Part shown: piece by piece, positions 9,068-18,321 of the stretch | How the letters are laid out: every line of letters begins with the position of its first letter | Numbering within the stretch: position 1 is the stretch's first letter | From: an uncultured bacterium | GTDB taxonomy: Bacteria; Verrucomicrobiota; Kiritimatiellia; CAIVKH01 | Reading direction: 5' to 3' | NCBI GenBank assembly: GCA_937958885.1 | Contig: CALGMT010000013.1 | Span: 1 to 64,000, forward strand | Length of the DNA: 64,000 nt | Notes under the pieces: generated by a model | Seen by the model: the letters and a program-made list of their open reading frames with translations, nothing else | Databases searched by the model: none | What the model was told of the DNA's origin: nothing | Program-made: the position numbers and the translations under genes

Positions 9068-10029
9068 CCGCGCAGTTCCATGCGGCGAAACGCGAATATA
9101 CCGATGGACAGGATGCCGGCCAAGTAGAACACCGTGTAGGTTCCGACGCGCGCGACATAGGACCACGGGACGCCATCCCCGGCGAGCGCGTCGGCCGCCC
9201 AGAAATGTTGGAAGTTCGGGGTGATGCCATCAAGCAGCGCGTACACCGGGCTGTGCGCCGCCTGGCGGCCGAACAGGTAATCCGACATCAAGCCCGCCAT
9301 CAGGATCACGCTGCTGACGACGAGCGCGGGCACGATATCGAGCCGGGTCGCCAGCGCGAGGGCCAGGCCGGCCAGCAGCAGAATCGCCAGCGCGAGCAGC
9401 GCGCCGGCGGGCACGATGCCGAGCGGCAGCGAGGCGCCCCACGTGTCGGGGTCGCCTTCCGCCGGAAACGCGCCCGATACTGCGACGGCCGCGGGCGCGA
9501 GCACGAGGAGGGCGCCAAAGGTCTGCGACGCGAAGGGGCGGCGGAAGAAAAAGTTTTGCGCGCCGCCCGCTGCGAGCGCGAGCACGACCGCTATGAATAG
9601 AGGACCGGAACCCATCAGATCATACACGAAGGGCACGGCCGCCGTCCGGGTGGCCAGGAGGGCCGCGCACGTCATCATCAGCGAAAAGGCTGCCATTACG
9701 AAGGCGATACCGGCAAACTTGCCGATAAAGAAAATCGTGCGGGGCACCGGTTTGGACAGAACGGCGGACGCCGTACCCCCGCGCAATTCTGCGCGTAGCG
9801 CAGTGCAGGCCGTCAGCACGCCCAGCACGAGGCCGAGGACAAAGTGCAGCGCGAGCGCGCTGTCGCGCACCAGCCGGTCCGCGTCGTTGAGCGTGTGGGT
9901 GAAGAGAAACGGCATCAGGCCAACGAATACAAGCGCCGACGCGGTTAGCAATGCGGCAATTGGCTGGCGCATAGCTTCCAGCGCGGTCAATCCCGCAATC
10001 GTCATGCCCTGTCGAACCATCAAGCGCAT
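9064..10029 (-). CDS. ABC-2-type permease-like membrane protein
   Basis: 321 aa with roughly six to seven hydrophobic helices. The stretch TASAVLSKPVPRTIFFIGKF matches the conserved cytoplasmic segment of ABC-2 permeases (NosY type), where LSKPVSR...GK is typical. No ABC ATPase gene lies on either side within the window, so its nucleotide-binding partner must be elsewhere or absent. It heads the coupled SPFH/P-type ATPase cassette. A second in-frame ATG at 10020 is an alternative start. Confidence 0.75.
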   Translation of the reverse strand: MRLMVRQGMTIAGLTALEAMRQPIAALLTASALVFVGLMPFLFTHTLNDADRLVRDSALALHFVLGLVLGVLTACTALRAELRGGTASAVLSKPVPRTIFFIGKFAGIAFVMAAFSLMMTCAALLATRTAAVPFVYDLMGSGPLFIAVVLALAAGGAQNFFFRRPFASQTFGALLVLAPAAVAVSGAFPAEGDPDTWGASLPLGIVPAGALLALAILLLAGLALALATRLDIVPALVVSSVILMAGLMSDYLFGRQAAHSPVYALLDGITPNFQHFWAADALAGDGVPWSYVARVGTYTVFYLAGILSIGIFAFRRMELRG

Positions 10030-10065
10030 CGAGCGAGCATACCCCGCTTCCCCCCGCGTTTCATC

Positions 10066-10095
10066 ATCGAAATCGCAATCGGTATCGCTATCGAA
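10066..10095. repeat. Degenerate hexanucleotide repeat (ATCGNN)x5
   Basis: Five consecutive hexamers ATCGAA, ATCGCA, ATCGGT, ATCGCT, ATCGAA lie between the divergent permease and lpxK genes. The 224-bp spacer 10030-10253 is otherwise featureless by eye; this run is the only clear structure. Confidence 0.6.
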
Positions 10096-10253
10096 CTCCT
10101 CTTCCCGTGGCGCCCGCTTGCGAACGTCCGCGTCAGTCGGTGATCACGCATGGAAAAGTGCAACGGGGTGCGCCTTGACGGGGGCGGGCGTGAATGGCAG
10201 CATCTCCACTCCGGTGTGCGGCGGAAAGAGCGCCCGCCCGGGCGGACGCGCGC

Positions 10254-11420
10254 ATGTCTATTCGGGCATTTCTGGAACGGTCCGAGGCGTATATTCTCGG
10301 AGTCATCGAGGATCGCCTCCACGGCTTCTGGGCCGGCGTCCTGCGGGTGTTTCTTCGGGCGCTTTCCCTGATCTTTCACGTACTCGTCCAGTTCCGCCTG
10401 TGGCTCTATCGCACCGGCATTTTTCGACCGCACGCGCTCGGCTGCCAGGTGATCAGCATCGGAAACCTCACGGTCGGCGGAACGGGAAAAACCCCCATCG
10501 TCGAAGTTTTCGCCCGCACCTTGCAACAGAGCGGACGCAAGGTGGCCATCTTGAGCCGCGGCTACCGCAAGGAGGAGGATCCGTTTCTCACGCGCCTCTG
10601 GCGTCGGCTCACATTCGACGTGCAGGAAAGCCCGCCGCGCGTGGTCTCGGACGGCAGGCATCTGCTGCTGGATTCGGCGATGAGCGGCGACGAGCCGTTC
10701 ATGCTCGCGCAAAATCTACCGGAGGTGGCCGTGATCGTGGACGCGAACCGCGTGAAGGCGGGAAAATATGCGGTCAAAAAACTCGGCTGCGACACGCTGA
10801 TCCTCGACGACGGGTTCCAATACCTGCATCTGAAGCACCGGCTCGATATCGTGCTGGTGGACCGGACGAATCCGTTCGGCAATCGACGGCTCCTGCCGCG
10901 CGGCATCCTGCGCGAGCCGATCTCCAACATCAACCGCGCGGGTTTTATTTTCATCACGAAGTCCAACGGCGACGGCGCCGCCGAACTCAAGCAGACGCTG
11001 CGCCGCCACAATCCGCATGCGGAAATCTCAGAGTGCCGCCATTCCGCGAAGTATTTGCAGGACATCTACACGAAGGAGCGCGCGCCCCTCGACTATCTCA
11101 AGGGCTTGCCCGTTGCGGCGGTTTCCGGCATTGCGTCCCCGAAGGGCTTCGAAGACGAGCTGGTCCGGCTTGGCGCGCGCGTCCTCTATCACAAACGCTA
11201 CGCGGATCATCACCGCTACACGCAGCTCGAAATCATCGATGTGATCAACAAGGGGCTTCAGCGCGGCGCGAAAATCGTCGTCACGACGGAGAAAGACGCG
11301 GTGCGCTTTCCGATGCTGGAACGCCGCGACTTGCCGCTATATTTTCTGCGTGTGGAAATCGAAATGCTGACCGGCGCCGAGGAGTTCCGTGCCTGGATCA
11401 ACCGCATCTGCTTCAAGTGA
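10254..11420 (+). CDS. lpxK: Tetraacyldisaccharide 4'-kinase
   Basis: Transfers the gamma-phosphate of ATP to the 4' position of the lipid A disaccharide at the inner membrane. 388 aa. N-terminal amphipathic/membrane segment (residues 23-50) is followed by the P-loop [12 protein letters not shown] at about 70-81 and then [12 protein letters not shown], both hallmarks of Lpx[17 protein letters not shown] is the conserved DDGFQ block. The ATG at 10254 was chosen because the family begins close to this helix; the frame is open upstream. It is the first gene of the LPS operon, and waaF starts inside its last 32 bp. Confidence 0.95.
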   Translation: MSIRAFLERSEAYILGVIEDRLHGFWAGVLRVFLRALSLIFHVLVQFRLWLYRTGIFRPHALGCQVISIGNLTVGGTGKTPIVEVFARTLQQSGRKVAILSRGYRKEEDPFLTRLWRRLTFDVQESPPRVVSDGRHLLLDSAMSGDEPFMLAQNLPEVAVIVDANRVKAGKYAVKKLGCDTLILDDGFQYLHLKHRLDIVLVDRTNPFGNRRLLPRGILREPISNINRAGFIFITKSNGDGAAELKQTLRRHNPHAEISECRHSAKYLQDIYTKERAPLDYLKGLPVAAVSGIASPKGFEDELVRLGARVLYHKRYADHHRYTQLEIIDVINKGLQRGAKIVVTTEKDAVRFPMLERRDLPLYFLRVEIEMLTGAEEFRAWINRICFK

Positions 11421-12396
11421 CGGCCCGCTGCTGGTCGTCGGCGTCAACTGGATCGGCGATGCGATCATGAGCATGCCGGCCCTGCAGGCATGGCGTCGCG
11501 CGCACCCCGCCGCGCGGCTCGTGCTGCTGACCAAGCGCGCGCTCGCGCCGCTTTGGGCGCTGCATCGCGCGCCGGACGAGGTGCTGACCTACGACAATCC
11601 GCTGCCGGCGATTCGCGCAGCCGCCCGCGAGATCGCGCGACGCGCGTGTGCGCGCGCGGTGGTCCTGCCGAATTCCTTCCGATCGGCGCTGCCGCCCTTC
11701 CTCGCGCGCGTGCCGGAGCGCGTGGGCCGCGCGGGTCATTGGCGGCGTCTGTTGCTCACGCGCGCATTGCCCGCGCCCGCCCCGGGCCATCAGGCGCTGG
11801 AGGCGTTCGAGTTGTTCGATCTTCCGCGCCCTGCCGGGGCGATCGAAGCGCCGCAGATCGAAGTGCCGCCCGACGCGGCGGACGCGGCAAGGCGGAGGCT
11901 CGCCGCGCTTCCGCGCCCGATCCTCGGTGTAATGCCGGGCGCTGCGCGCGGTCCGGCCAAGCGTTGGCCCGCCGCCCATTTCAGCGCCGTGGCCAAGCGT
12001 TGGGCCGCCGGGACGGGCGGCGGCGTCCTGGCGATGGGCGGCGCCGGCGATCGCGCGGCAGCCGAGGAGGCGCTTGTGGACGTGCCGCGCGCGTTGAATT
12101 GCGCGGGCGAAACGTCGTTGGTCGAATGGGCGGCGCTGCTGCAGGCGTGCGACGCGGTCGTGTGCAACGACAGCGGCGGCATGCATCTCGCCGCCGCGAT
12201 CGGACGTCCGGTTGTGGCTGTATTCGGCGCGACGGATCCCGCGGTCACCGGTCCGATCGGACCGCGCGCGCGCGTAGTGGCCGATGCGGGCGCGCGATCT
12301 CGCGCGATTGCGCGGAATGACGCAGAGGCCGAGAAAAGACTCGCGGCAATTTTGCCCGAGCGGGTATATGCTGCTCTGTTCGAATTGATGAAATGA
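11389..12396 (+). CDS. waaF: ADP-heptose:LPS heptosyltransferase (WaaF-like, GT9)
   Basis: Adds heptose to the inner core of LPS. 335 aa starting at GTG 11389, which overlaps lpxK by 32 bp; no other start codon precedes the conserved VVGVNWIGDAIMSMPALQAW. Further GT9 features are PGAARGPAKRWPAAHFSAVA, LVEWAALLQACDAVVCNDSG and the following MHLAAAIGRPVVAVFGATDP. Its stop overlaps the next glycosyltransferase start (ATGA, 12393-12396). Heptosyltransferase II is the best family fit; donor specificity is inferred. Confidence 0.88.
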   Translation: MPGSTASASSDGPLLVVGVNWIGDAIMSMPALQAWRRAHPAARLVLLTKRALAPLWALHRAPDEVLTYDNPLPAIRAAAREIARRACARAVVLPNSFRSALPPFLARVPERVGRAGHWRRLLLTRALPAPAPGHQALEAFELFDLPRPAGAIEAPQIEVPPDAADAARRRLAALPRPILGVMPGAARGPAKRWPAAHFSAVAKRWAAGTGGGVLAMGGAGDRAAAEEALVDVPRALNCAGETSLVEWAALLQACDAVVCNDSGGMHLAAAIGRPVVAVFGATDPAVTGPIGPRARVVADAGARSRAIARNDAEAEKRLAAILPERVYAALFELMK

Positions 12397-13172
12397 GCGC
12401 TGTGCCCAAAATCTCCGCCTGTGTCACGACCTTCAACGAGGAGCATAACATCCGGCGTTGCCTCGACAGCGTGCGCTGGTGCGACGAGATCGTGGTGGTG
12501 GACAGCTTCAGCAGCGATCGAACCGTCGACATCTGCAAGGAATATACCGATCGAGTCTATCAGCACGAGTGGCTCGGCTACATCGGGCAGAAGAATCTGT
12601 GCCGGAAGCTCGCCTCGCACGAGTGGATTTTTTTCATCGACGCGGACGAGGAGGTGTCGCCGGAACTGCGCGAGGAAATCCTGCGCGAGTTGGCCGCCAA
12701 CAACGGGCGTTATGCGGGCTATCGTTTTCCGCGCATGGTAAACTACATCGGGCGCTGGATTCGCCATGGCGAGTGGTATCCCGACATCAAACTGCGGCTT
12801 TTTATGAAAGCGCGCGGGCGCAGCGGCGGCACCGAGCCGCACGACCAGGTATTCGTCGACGGCGACGTCAAAACGCTCCGCGGCAAATTATACCACTACA
12901 CCTACGACGATTTGCATGACCACCTTGAGACGATGAACCGGTTTTCGAGCATTACCGCGCAGGAGAAGTTCCGGCTCCATGCGCGCTTTGCCTGGAGCGA
13001 TTTTCTCTTTCGTCCGGCCTTCCGCTTCTTCAAAGCCTACCTCCTGCGCGGCGGCTTTCTCGACGGTCGGCGCGGCTTCCTGATCGCGCTCGTCAGCGCA
13101 TTCGGCGTCTGCATGAAATACGCCAAGCTGTGGGAGCTGGAATATCGACGCGACTCGACGGCGAAGTCATAG
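12393..13172 (+). CDS. Family 2 glycosyltransferase, WaaE/KdtX-like
   Basis: 259 aa with a GT-A fold start (ISACVTTFNEEHNIRRCLDS), the metal-binding DADEE at about residue 82, and YHYTYDDLHDHL near residue 170, a pattern typical of WaaE-like enzymes that add a beta-glucose to the LPS core heptose. It overlaps waaF by 4 bp and is followed after 1 bp by another glycosyltransferase, so it belongs to the core-assembly operon. The acceptor sugar is inferred. Confidence 0.85.
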   Translation: MSAVPKISACVTTFNEEHNIRRCLDSVRWCDEIVVVDSFSSDRTVDICKEYTDRVYQHEWLGYIGQKNLCRKLASHEWIFFIDADEEVSPELREEILRELAANNGRYAGYRFPRMVNYIGRWIRHGEWYPDIKLRLFMKARGRSGGTEPHDQVFVDGDVKTLRGKLYHYTYDDLHDHLETMNRFSSITAQEKFRLHARFAWSDFLFRPAFRFFKAYLLRGGFLDGRRGFLIALVSAFGVCMKYAKLWELEYRRDSTAKS

Positions 13173-13173
13173 C

Positions 13174-14241
13174 ATGGCCGGCGGAAACAATCTCTTGTTT
13201 CTGGAAAAGGCATTCCTGCGTCCGCCGCCGGAGCCGCTGCGCGGCGTCGAATTGTTTAATCTTGAACTGATCGAGGAGATGATTGCGGCGGGTTGGTCGC
13301 TTACAATCCCGGCGCACGCGGCATGGCGACCGCACTTCGAGGCGCGCGCGCCGATGCGCGCCGCCCGCTGTGTCTTTTTTCGCTCGCGCGGCGTTTGGGT
13401 CTTGTGGCGATGGCGGAGGATGTTGAGCGGCGAACGCTATCGCGCGCTGTTCCTGGCCAATGTCGGGAACGGGCTGATTCCGCTTCTCCACCTGCTGAAA
13501 TGGAGCGCGGCGGCAGATCGGCTGGTCCTGCTTGCGCATCGGACAGCCACGCCGCGGTTCTTGCGCGCGCTGCGCGCATGGCCCTCGTGGATTGTCGCGG
13601 TCAATCGGGTCATCGCGCGGCAATTTCGGGATGCCGGCTATCGGCGCGTGGCCGTGGATTACGGCGTCATGAAGGCGGAGCGCTATTTCCCGGCCAATCG
13701 ACCCGCGCGCGATCGCATCCGGTTCGTCGTGCTCGGCGCACTGGATATCGCGTGGAAAGGCGCGGATACGGCCATCGCAGCATTTCAGCGATTGCCGCCG
13801 GACCTTCGAACCCGTTGCGAATTACACCTGGCCTCCTACGTGCAGCCGCCCCAGATTGGCGTCGATGGCGTGATCGCGCACGCGTGGAAACCCGATGAGT
13901 CCATCCCTGCGTTTCTTCGCGAAATGGATGTCATGATCTGTCCCTCCCGCGACGAGCACATCATGCGCGAGACCTTTTCGCAGGCGATCGTGAAAGGGAT
14001 GTTGACCGGACTTCCGATTGTGGCCAGCGATCTGCCCATCTATCGCGAAAAACTGGATGCGGGCGGCGGGCTCCTGTTTGCCGACGTCGGCAATCTTGCT
14101 GAAAAAATGGCGCGCATGGCCTCCGATCCGGCGGCGCGCGCAGAAATGGGCGCGGCAGGGCGCGCGACTGCGCTGGCACGCTATTGCTGGGACACGCGCC
14201 AGTTTTTGAAGCGCTACGTAGAGGCGCCGCTGGAATCGTGA
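13174..14241 (+). CDS. Family 4-like glycosyltransferase
   Basis: 355 aa. The C-terminal GT-B half is recognisable: VVLGALDIAWKGADTAIAAF, then CPSRDEHIMRETFSQAIVKG and LTGLPIVASDLP, corresponding to the nucleotide-sugar binding ExxxxxxxE region of GT4 enzymes. The N-terminal half is divergent. It starts 1 bp after the WaaE-like gene, and its stop overlaps the next start by 4 bp (GTGA). It probably adds an outer-core sugar; donor and acceptor are unknown. Confidence 0.75.
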   Translation: MAGGNNLLFLEKAFLRPPPEPLRGVELFNLELIEEMIAAGWSLTIPAHAAWRPHFEARAPMRAARCVFFRSRGVWVLWRWRRMLSGERYRALFLANVGNGLIPLLHLLKWSAAADRLVLLAHRTATPRFLRALRAWPSWIVAVNRVIARQFRDAGYRRVAVDYGVMKAERYFPANRPARDRIRFVVLGALDIAWKGADTAIAAFQRLPPDLRTRCELHLASYVQPPQIGVDGVIAHAWKPDESIPAFLREMDVMICPSRDEHIMRETFSQAIVKGMLTGLPIVASDLPIYREKLDAGGGLLFADVGNLAEKMARMASDPAARAEMGAAGRATALARYCWDTRQFLKRYVEAPLES

Positions 14242-16415
14242 GACGCTTTGCCCAGATGATCGGCCCGTATGCCGGCGCGGTTGCGCCCGCTTTTGACGAT
14301 GCCGAGCTGCGAGAATGGCTCGGCGCGATCCGGGCGCATACGGCGAACGCGCCGTCGGCTGTCGCGCATGCGGGTTCGCGGATCGTTGCGCTCGACGCGC
14401 CGCGCGCAGGTGGCGTTGTGCCGTTGCTGATTCGCGTCGGCGCGCCGCTGGCGGGCATCGCCGCGTGGGGCATGAAGTGGAAAGGCACGTCGGAAGCGCG
14501 CGCGTGGCGCGCGGCGCGCCGACTTTCCGATCGAGGCGCGCCGACGCCCGCGCCGGTCGCCTGGCTGGAGCGCTGGGAGGGCGGGCGATGCCCGGAGCGC
14601 TACTTCATCACGCGCCGCATCGAACCGGTGACCACCATGCGGGACGCGCTCCGGCATCTGCTTGAGCACGATCCGGATTGCGGGCGTATCATCGCGTTGC
14701 TGGAGACGATTGCGCCCGCCGTGCGCGCCATGCACGAGGCCGGCGTGCTGCATCGCGATTTGGGCAATCAGAACATCCTGCTTTCGCCCGACGGCGCCGG
14801 CGGATGGCGGGATCCCGCCATTATTGATTTGAGTCGGGCCCGCCTGCTGGATGCGCCGCCGGACGCCGCGTCGCGCGGGCGCGATTTGGGGCGGCTCTGG
14901 CTTCCGACCGATTTGCTGCGCGTGTTTTGCGAGATGTATTTTGCAGGTCGACCGCCGCCGGCATTCGCGAAGGCTCTGCGCGCCGCGCGCCGGCGATATG
15001 CCGTCCACGCATGGTCCCGCGCGATCCGCCATCCCATTCGAGAGGCGCGGGTGCGCCGCGACCCCGCGCGCCGGCAGGTCTATCCGCCGCCGCGCGAGAT
15101 TTGGATTTGGGACGAAAAATCCGCACAGCCGATCAACGCATGGGCGAGCCGAGAGCGGAACCGAATGCACCCGTTCTCCAACCACCTCCGTGCCGCGCGC
15201 GCCACGCTCGCCCATCTCCCCGGCATCCTGCGTTCCTATTCTGCGCTGCGGAGCGGCGCATTTCTCCAGCCGCTTGCGCTGCGCGGCGCATGGGGCATTG
15301 CGGTCGAGCCGCGCCCCGAAAGTTGGGAGATTGAGCGGGCGTGGATCCCTGCGATTCCGGGGTTGCCTGTGTTGATTCGTCTGTATCACCACAAGGGGCC
15401 GACGCAATGGACCTTCGCCGCGGACGCGGGCCGCCGGTTGCACGAGAGCGGCCATCGCGTGAGTTTTGCGCTTTGCCAGGACCGTCGCGCAGTGCGGGAC
15501 CCCGCCTCGTGGGCGGCGATGTGCGAACAGGCGGCGGGCGCGATCGGCGATTTCGCCGAGTGGATCGAAGTCGGGCACGCGGTCAATCGCGTGAAATGGG
15601 GCATTTGGAATATGCGCGATTACGGCGCGCTGGTCGCGCCTATCGCGCGCCTGGCTCCCCGTTACCCCGCCGTTCGCTGGATGGGCCCCGCGGGGATCGA
15701 TTTCGAATATCCGAAAGTTTTGTCCGCATTGTCGGCGATGCCGGAGGGGTTCCGGTTTCACGCGTTGTCGCATCACCTGTATGTCGATCGGCGAGGCGCG
15801 CCCGAAAATCCGCAGGCCGTCTTCGCAACGATTGAGAAACTTGCCCTCGCGCGCGCGATGGCCCGCGCTTCGCAGCGCTGCGAGGATCGATTGATTGTGT
15901 CGGAAGTGAACTGGCCCCTGCTCGACACCGGCGTGTATTCGCCGGTCGGCTCCCCGTATACCCATCCCGGGCAGGCGCTGGGCGCGCCGAACGTGTCCGA
16001 AGACGTCTATGCCCGCTACATGATTCGATATCTGCTCCAGGCCGCGTGCAGCGGGTTGGTCGAACGCGTGTACTGGTGGCGGCTGGCCGCGCACGGATTC
16101 GGCTTGGTGGACGAGCGCGCGACGCCGTGGCGCCCGCGTCCGGCCTATCGCGCGTGGGGTCGGCTGCTGGAGCTGTTGGGCGATGCTGTTTTCGAACGCA
16201 ACGCGTCCACGGGCGAGGGGGCCTATCTCCATCTCTTCCGGCGTCCAGACGGCGAGCGGATGGCCGTCGGCTACGCATGGATACCCGGCGGCGCGCCGTT
16301 CGATCTGCGGTGCGCGCGCGCCGAGGACATGGAGGGCCGCGCGCTCGACCGTATGCCCGATCGGCTGGGCGACGCGCCGGTCTATTTCCGCTCGGTAGAC
16401 GCGGCGCCTTCCTGA
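14238..16415 (+). CDS. Fusion: LPS-core kinase-like domain + glycoside-hydrolase-like TIM-barrel domain
   Basis: 725 aa from GTG 14238, which overlaps the previous stop by 4 bp (an upstream in-frame ATG at 14184 lies inside that gene). Residues 70-270 resemble WaaP/Kdo-kinase-type protein-kinase-like enzymes: MKWKGTSEARAWRAARRL with the presumed ATP lysine, HRDLGNQNILL (172-182, catalytic loop) and IIDLSRARLL (195-204) in place of DFG. From about 350 to the end is a second domain with features of clan-A glycosidases: WIEVGHAVNRVKW (442-454), FHALSHHLYVD near 517 and SEVNWPL (555-561). A Glu sits where the nucleophile would be, but the usual NEP acid/base site reads GHA. The kinase may phosphorylate core sugars; activity of the second domain is uncertain. 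Confidence 0.65.
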   Translation: MRRFAQMIGPYAGAVAPAFDDAELREWLGAIRAHTANAPSAVAHAGSRIVALDAPRAGGVVPLLIRVGAPLAGIAAWGMKWKGTSEARAWRAARRLSDRGAPTPAPVAWLERWEGGRCPERYFITRRIEPVTTMRDALRHLLEHDPDCGRIIALLETIAPAVRAMHEAGVLHRDLGNQNILLSPDGAGGWRDPAIIDLSRARLLDAPPDAASRGRDLGRLWLPTDLLRVFCEMYFAGRPPPAFAKALRAARRRYAVHAWSRAIRHPIREARVRRDPARRQVYPPPREIWIWDEKSAQPINAWASRERNRMHPFSNHLRAARATLAHLPGILRSYSALRSGAFLQPLALRGAWGIAVEPRPESWEIERAWIPAIPGLPVLIRLYHHKGPTQWTFAADAGRRLHESGHRVSFALCQDRRAVRDPASWAAMCEQAAGAIGDFAEWIEVGHAVNRVKWGIWNMRDYGALVAPIARLAPRYPAVRWMGPAGIDFEYPKVLSALSAMPEGFRFHALSHHLYVDRRGAPENPQAVFATIEKLALARAMARASQRCEDRLIVSEVNWPLLDTGVYSPVGSPYTHPGQALGAPNVSEDVYARYMIRYLLQAACSGLVERVYWWRLAAHGFGLVDERATPWRPRPAYRAWGRLLELLGDAVFERNASTGEGAYLHLFRRPDGERMAVGYAWIPGGAPFDLRCARAEDMEGRALDRMPDRLGDAPVYFRSVDAAPS

Positions 16416-17287
16416 TCCGCCGGTGGGCGCGTGCGCCAGCGTTTGTGGATCCAGGTCCATTGATCGGGGTGCGCGCGAATGATCCGCTCCAGGATGGCTG
16501 TATAGCGCTGCGTATAGACGCGGATCGTGTCTTCGCTGCGGTCCGGCGGCGGCTCGACCGGCGACTCGATGTGCAGCGTGTGCCGACCGTTCGGCGCGCG
16601 GATCATGTAGACCGGAAGCACCGGGGTCCGCGCGACGCCGGACAGGTACGCGAGGCCCGGCGTGGTGCAGGCCGGCTGTCCGAAGAAATCGACAAAAATG
16701 CCGCGATGCCGCCGCATGTTCTGATCCAGAATCAGGGCCACCACCTCGCGGCGGCGCAGCGCCTTGATGCAGTCGCGCATCGCATCGTCGCGCGGCAGCA
16801 GATGCAGCCCCATGCGCTCGCGCGAGGCGCGCCAGTAGGCGTCGAGCCCAGAGCCGCCGAGCGATTTGACCACGACGTGGACCGGCCGCCAGATCGCGGC
16901 GGCGACCAGCCCCATCAACTCCCAATTCCCGATGTGTCCCATCAGAACCAGCGCGCCGCCGCCCCGCGCGCGAACGGCCTCGACATGCTCGCGGCCCACG
17001 ATGTCCACCCGCTCGACGAACGCATGCGCGCGGCTACCCGAAAAATGCAGGCACTCCGCGATCAACAGGCCAAAGTGCCGATACATCGCGTCCGCGATCT
17101 GCGGCGCTTCCGCCGCGCGTTCCGGCAGGCATCGCGCAAGTGTGTGCAACACCAACGCACGCCGATGGCGAATGACGCGGCCGAGCAGGAACCCGATCCC
17201 GCGGCCGAACCCGAGCGCCGCGCGCGTGGGCAGCGCGCGAAAAGCCGCCTCCAGGCCGCGCAACAAAAGCACCGTGGGTTTCGGCAT
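16382..17287 (-). CDS. LpxL/HtrB-family lauroyl acyltransferase (first copy)
   Basis: Late acyltransferase of lipid A synthesis, inner membrane. 301 aa with the catalytic HxxxxE motif as HIGNWE (about residue 117), LDQNMRRHRGIFVDFFGQPA, and the closing HPDQWTWIHKRW typical of the family. It is convergent with the kinase/glycosidase fusion and overlaps its 3' end by 34 bp. A second family member lies at 48699-49673, so the two may add different acyl chains. Which corresponds to LpxL or LpxM cannot be decided here. Confidence 0.9.
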   Translation of the reverse strand: MPKPTVLLLRGLEAAFRALPTRAALGFGRGIGFLLGRVIRHRRALVLHTLARCLPERAAEAPQIADAMYRHFGLLIAECLHFSGSRAHAFVERVDIVGREHVEAVRARGGGALVLMGHIGNWELMGLVAAAIWRPVHVVVKSLGGSGLDAYWRASRERMGLHLLPRDDAMRDCIKALRRREVVALILDQNMRRHRGIFVDFFGQPACTTPGLAYLSGVARTPVLPVYMIRAPNGRHTLHIESPVEPPPDRSEDTIRVYTQRYTAILERIIRAHPDQWTWIHKRWRTRPPADQEGAASTERK

Positions 17288-17387
17288 GGACCTATTCGCG
17301 CCACAGTCCGCACGATTGTCAATCGGAACCCCGCGGCATTCCTCGCTTGAATCTCGCCATGCCGGGAACTAGCGTTCGTATCGCGTT

Positions 17388-18287
17388 ATGAAGATCAGCG
17401 GGTTCTCCTTCTGCCGAAACGCCGACAAGCTGTATTATCCGGTGGTGGAATCCATTCGCTCCGCGCTGCCGATTTGCGATGAATTCATCGTCGCCGTCGG
17501 CAAAGGCGACGAAGACGATCGCACGCGAGCGTTGATCGCGGGCATCGGCGACCCGAAAATTCGCATTATCGACACCGAGTGGACGGACCGCGACCGACTC
17601 AAGGGGTGGACGCACAGCCAGCAAACCAATATCGCGCTCAACGCCTGCACCGGCGACTGGTGCCTCTATCTCCAGTCGGACGAGGTGCTTCACGAACGCG
17701 ACTTGCCGGTGATCCGCGCCCGAGCGGAACAGGTGGCGGGCGATGCGCGCGTCGAGGGCCTCGTTTTTTCGTATCTTCATTTCTGGGGCGACTACCGGCA
17801 TGTGCACCGCAGCCATGCCTGGTATCCGCGCGAAATCCGCATGATCCGCAACGGCGTCGGCATCCAATCGTATCGCTCCGCGCAATCCTTCCGGCGGGAC
17901 GGGAAAAAACTGCGCTGCGCGCTGGTGGATGCGACGATCTACCATTACGGATGGGTGCGTCCGCCCGCGCTGATGACGCGCAAGCGAGTCGAGATGACCC
18001 GCACGCACCAGGGCGCGGAGGAAGCGGAGCGCATCCGCGCGGAGCAGCAATTCGACTATGGCGATTTGAACAAGATTCCTCTTTTCGAAGGCACGCACCC
18101 CGCCGTGATGCGAGACTGGATAGCGCGATTCGACTGGGGCGATCAATTGAATTACGGCCGGCCGACGTCGGCGCGCCATCGCCACGATCGGCTCAAATAC
18201 CGGATTCTAACCGAAATCGAACAACGACTTTTCGGAGGCCGTATCAAGCTCGGAGCCTCGTCATTCCGGCGCGTGCGCGGCGTTTGA
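17388..18287 (+). CDS. Family 2-like glycosyltransferase
   Basis: 299 aa. It opens MKISGFSFCRNADKLYYPVV and has EFIVAVGKGDEDD followed by WCLYLQSDEVLHE, where QSDE takes the place of the metal-binding DxD of GT-A enzymes. The middle WGDYRHVHRSHAWYPREIRM and a C-terminal helical tail are not tied to a specific function. It sits 35 bp upstream of a GT4 gene in the LPS/glycan region. The sugar transferred is unknown. Confidence 0.72.
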   Translation: MKISGFSFCRNADKLYYPVVESIRSALPICDEFIVAVGKGDEDDRTRALIAGIGDPKIRIIDTEWTDRDRLKGWTHSQQTNIALNACTGDWCLYLQSDEVLHERDLPVIRARAEQVAGDARVEGLVFSYLHFWGDYRHVHRSHAWYPREIRMIRNGVGIQSYRSAQSFRRDGKKLRCALVDATIYHYGWVRPPALMTRKRVEMTRTHQGAEEAERIRAEQQFDYGDLNKIPLFEGTHPAVMRDWIARFDWGDQLNYGRPTSARHRHDRLKYRILTEIEQRLFGGRIKLGASSFRRVRGV

Positions 18288-18321
18288 TCGCGCGTTCGCT
18301 TCGCGGGATGGCCGCAATCCC

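Noticed and set aside
14214-16925. Open minus-strand frame of 903 codons
   Set aside because: Antisense to the kinase/glycosidase fusion and the acyltransferase; the residue composition (Arg, Pro and Ala rich) is typical of GC-rich antisense frames.
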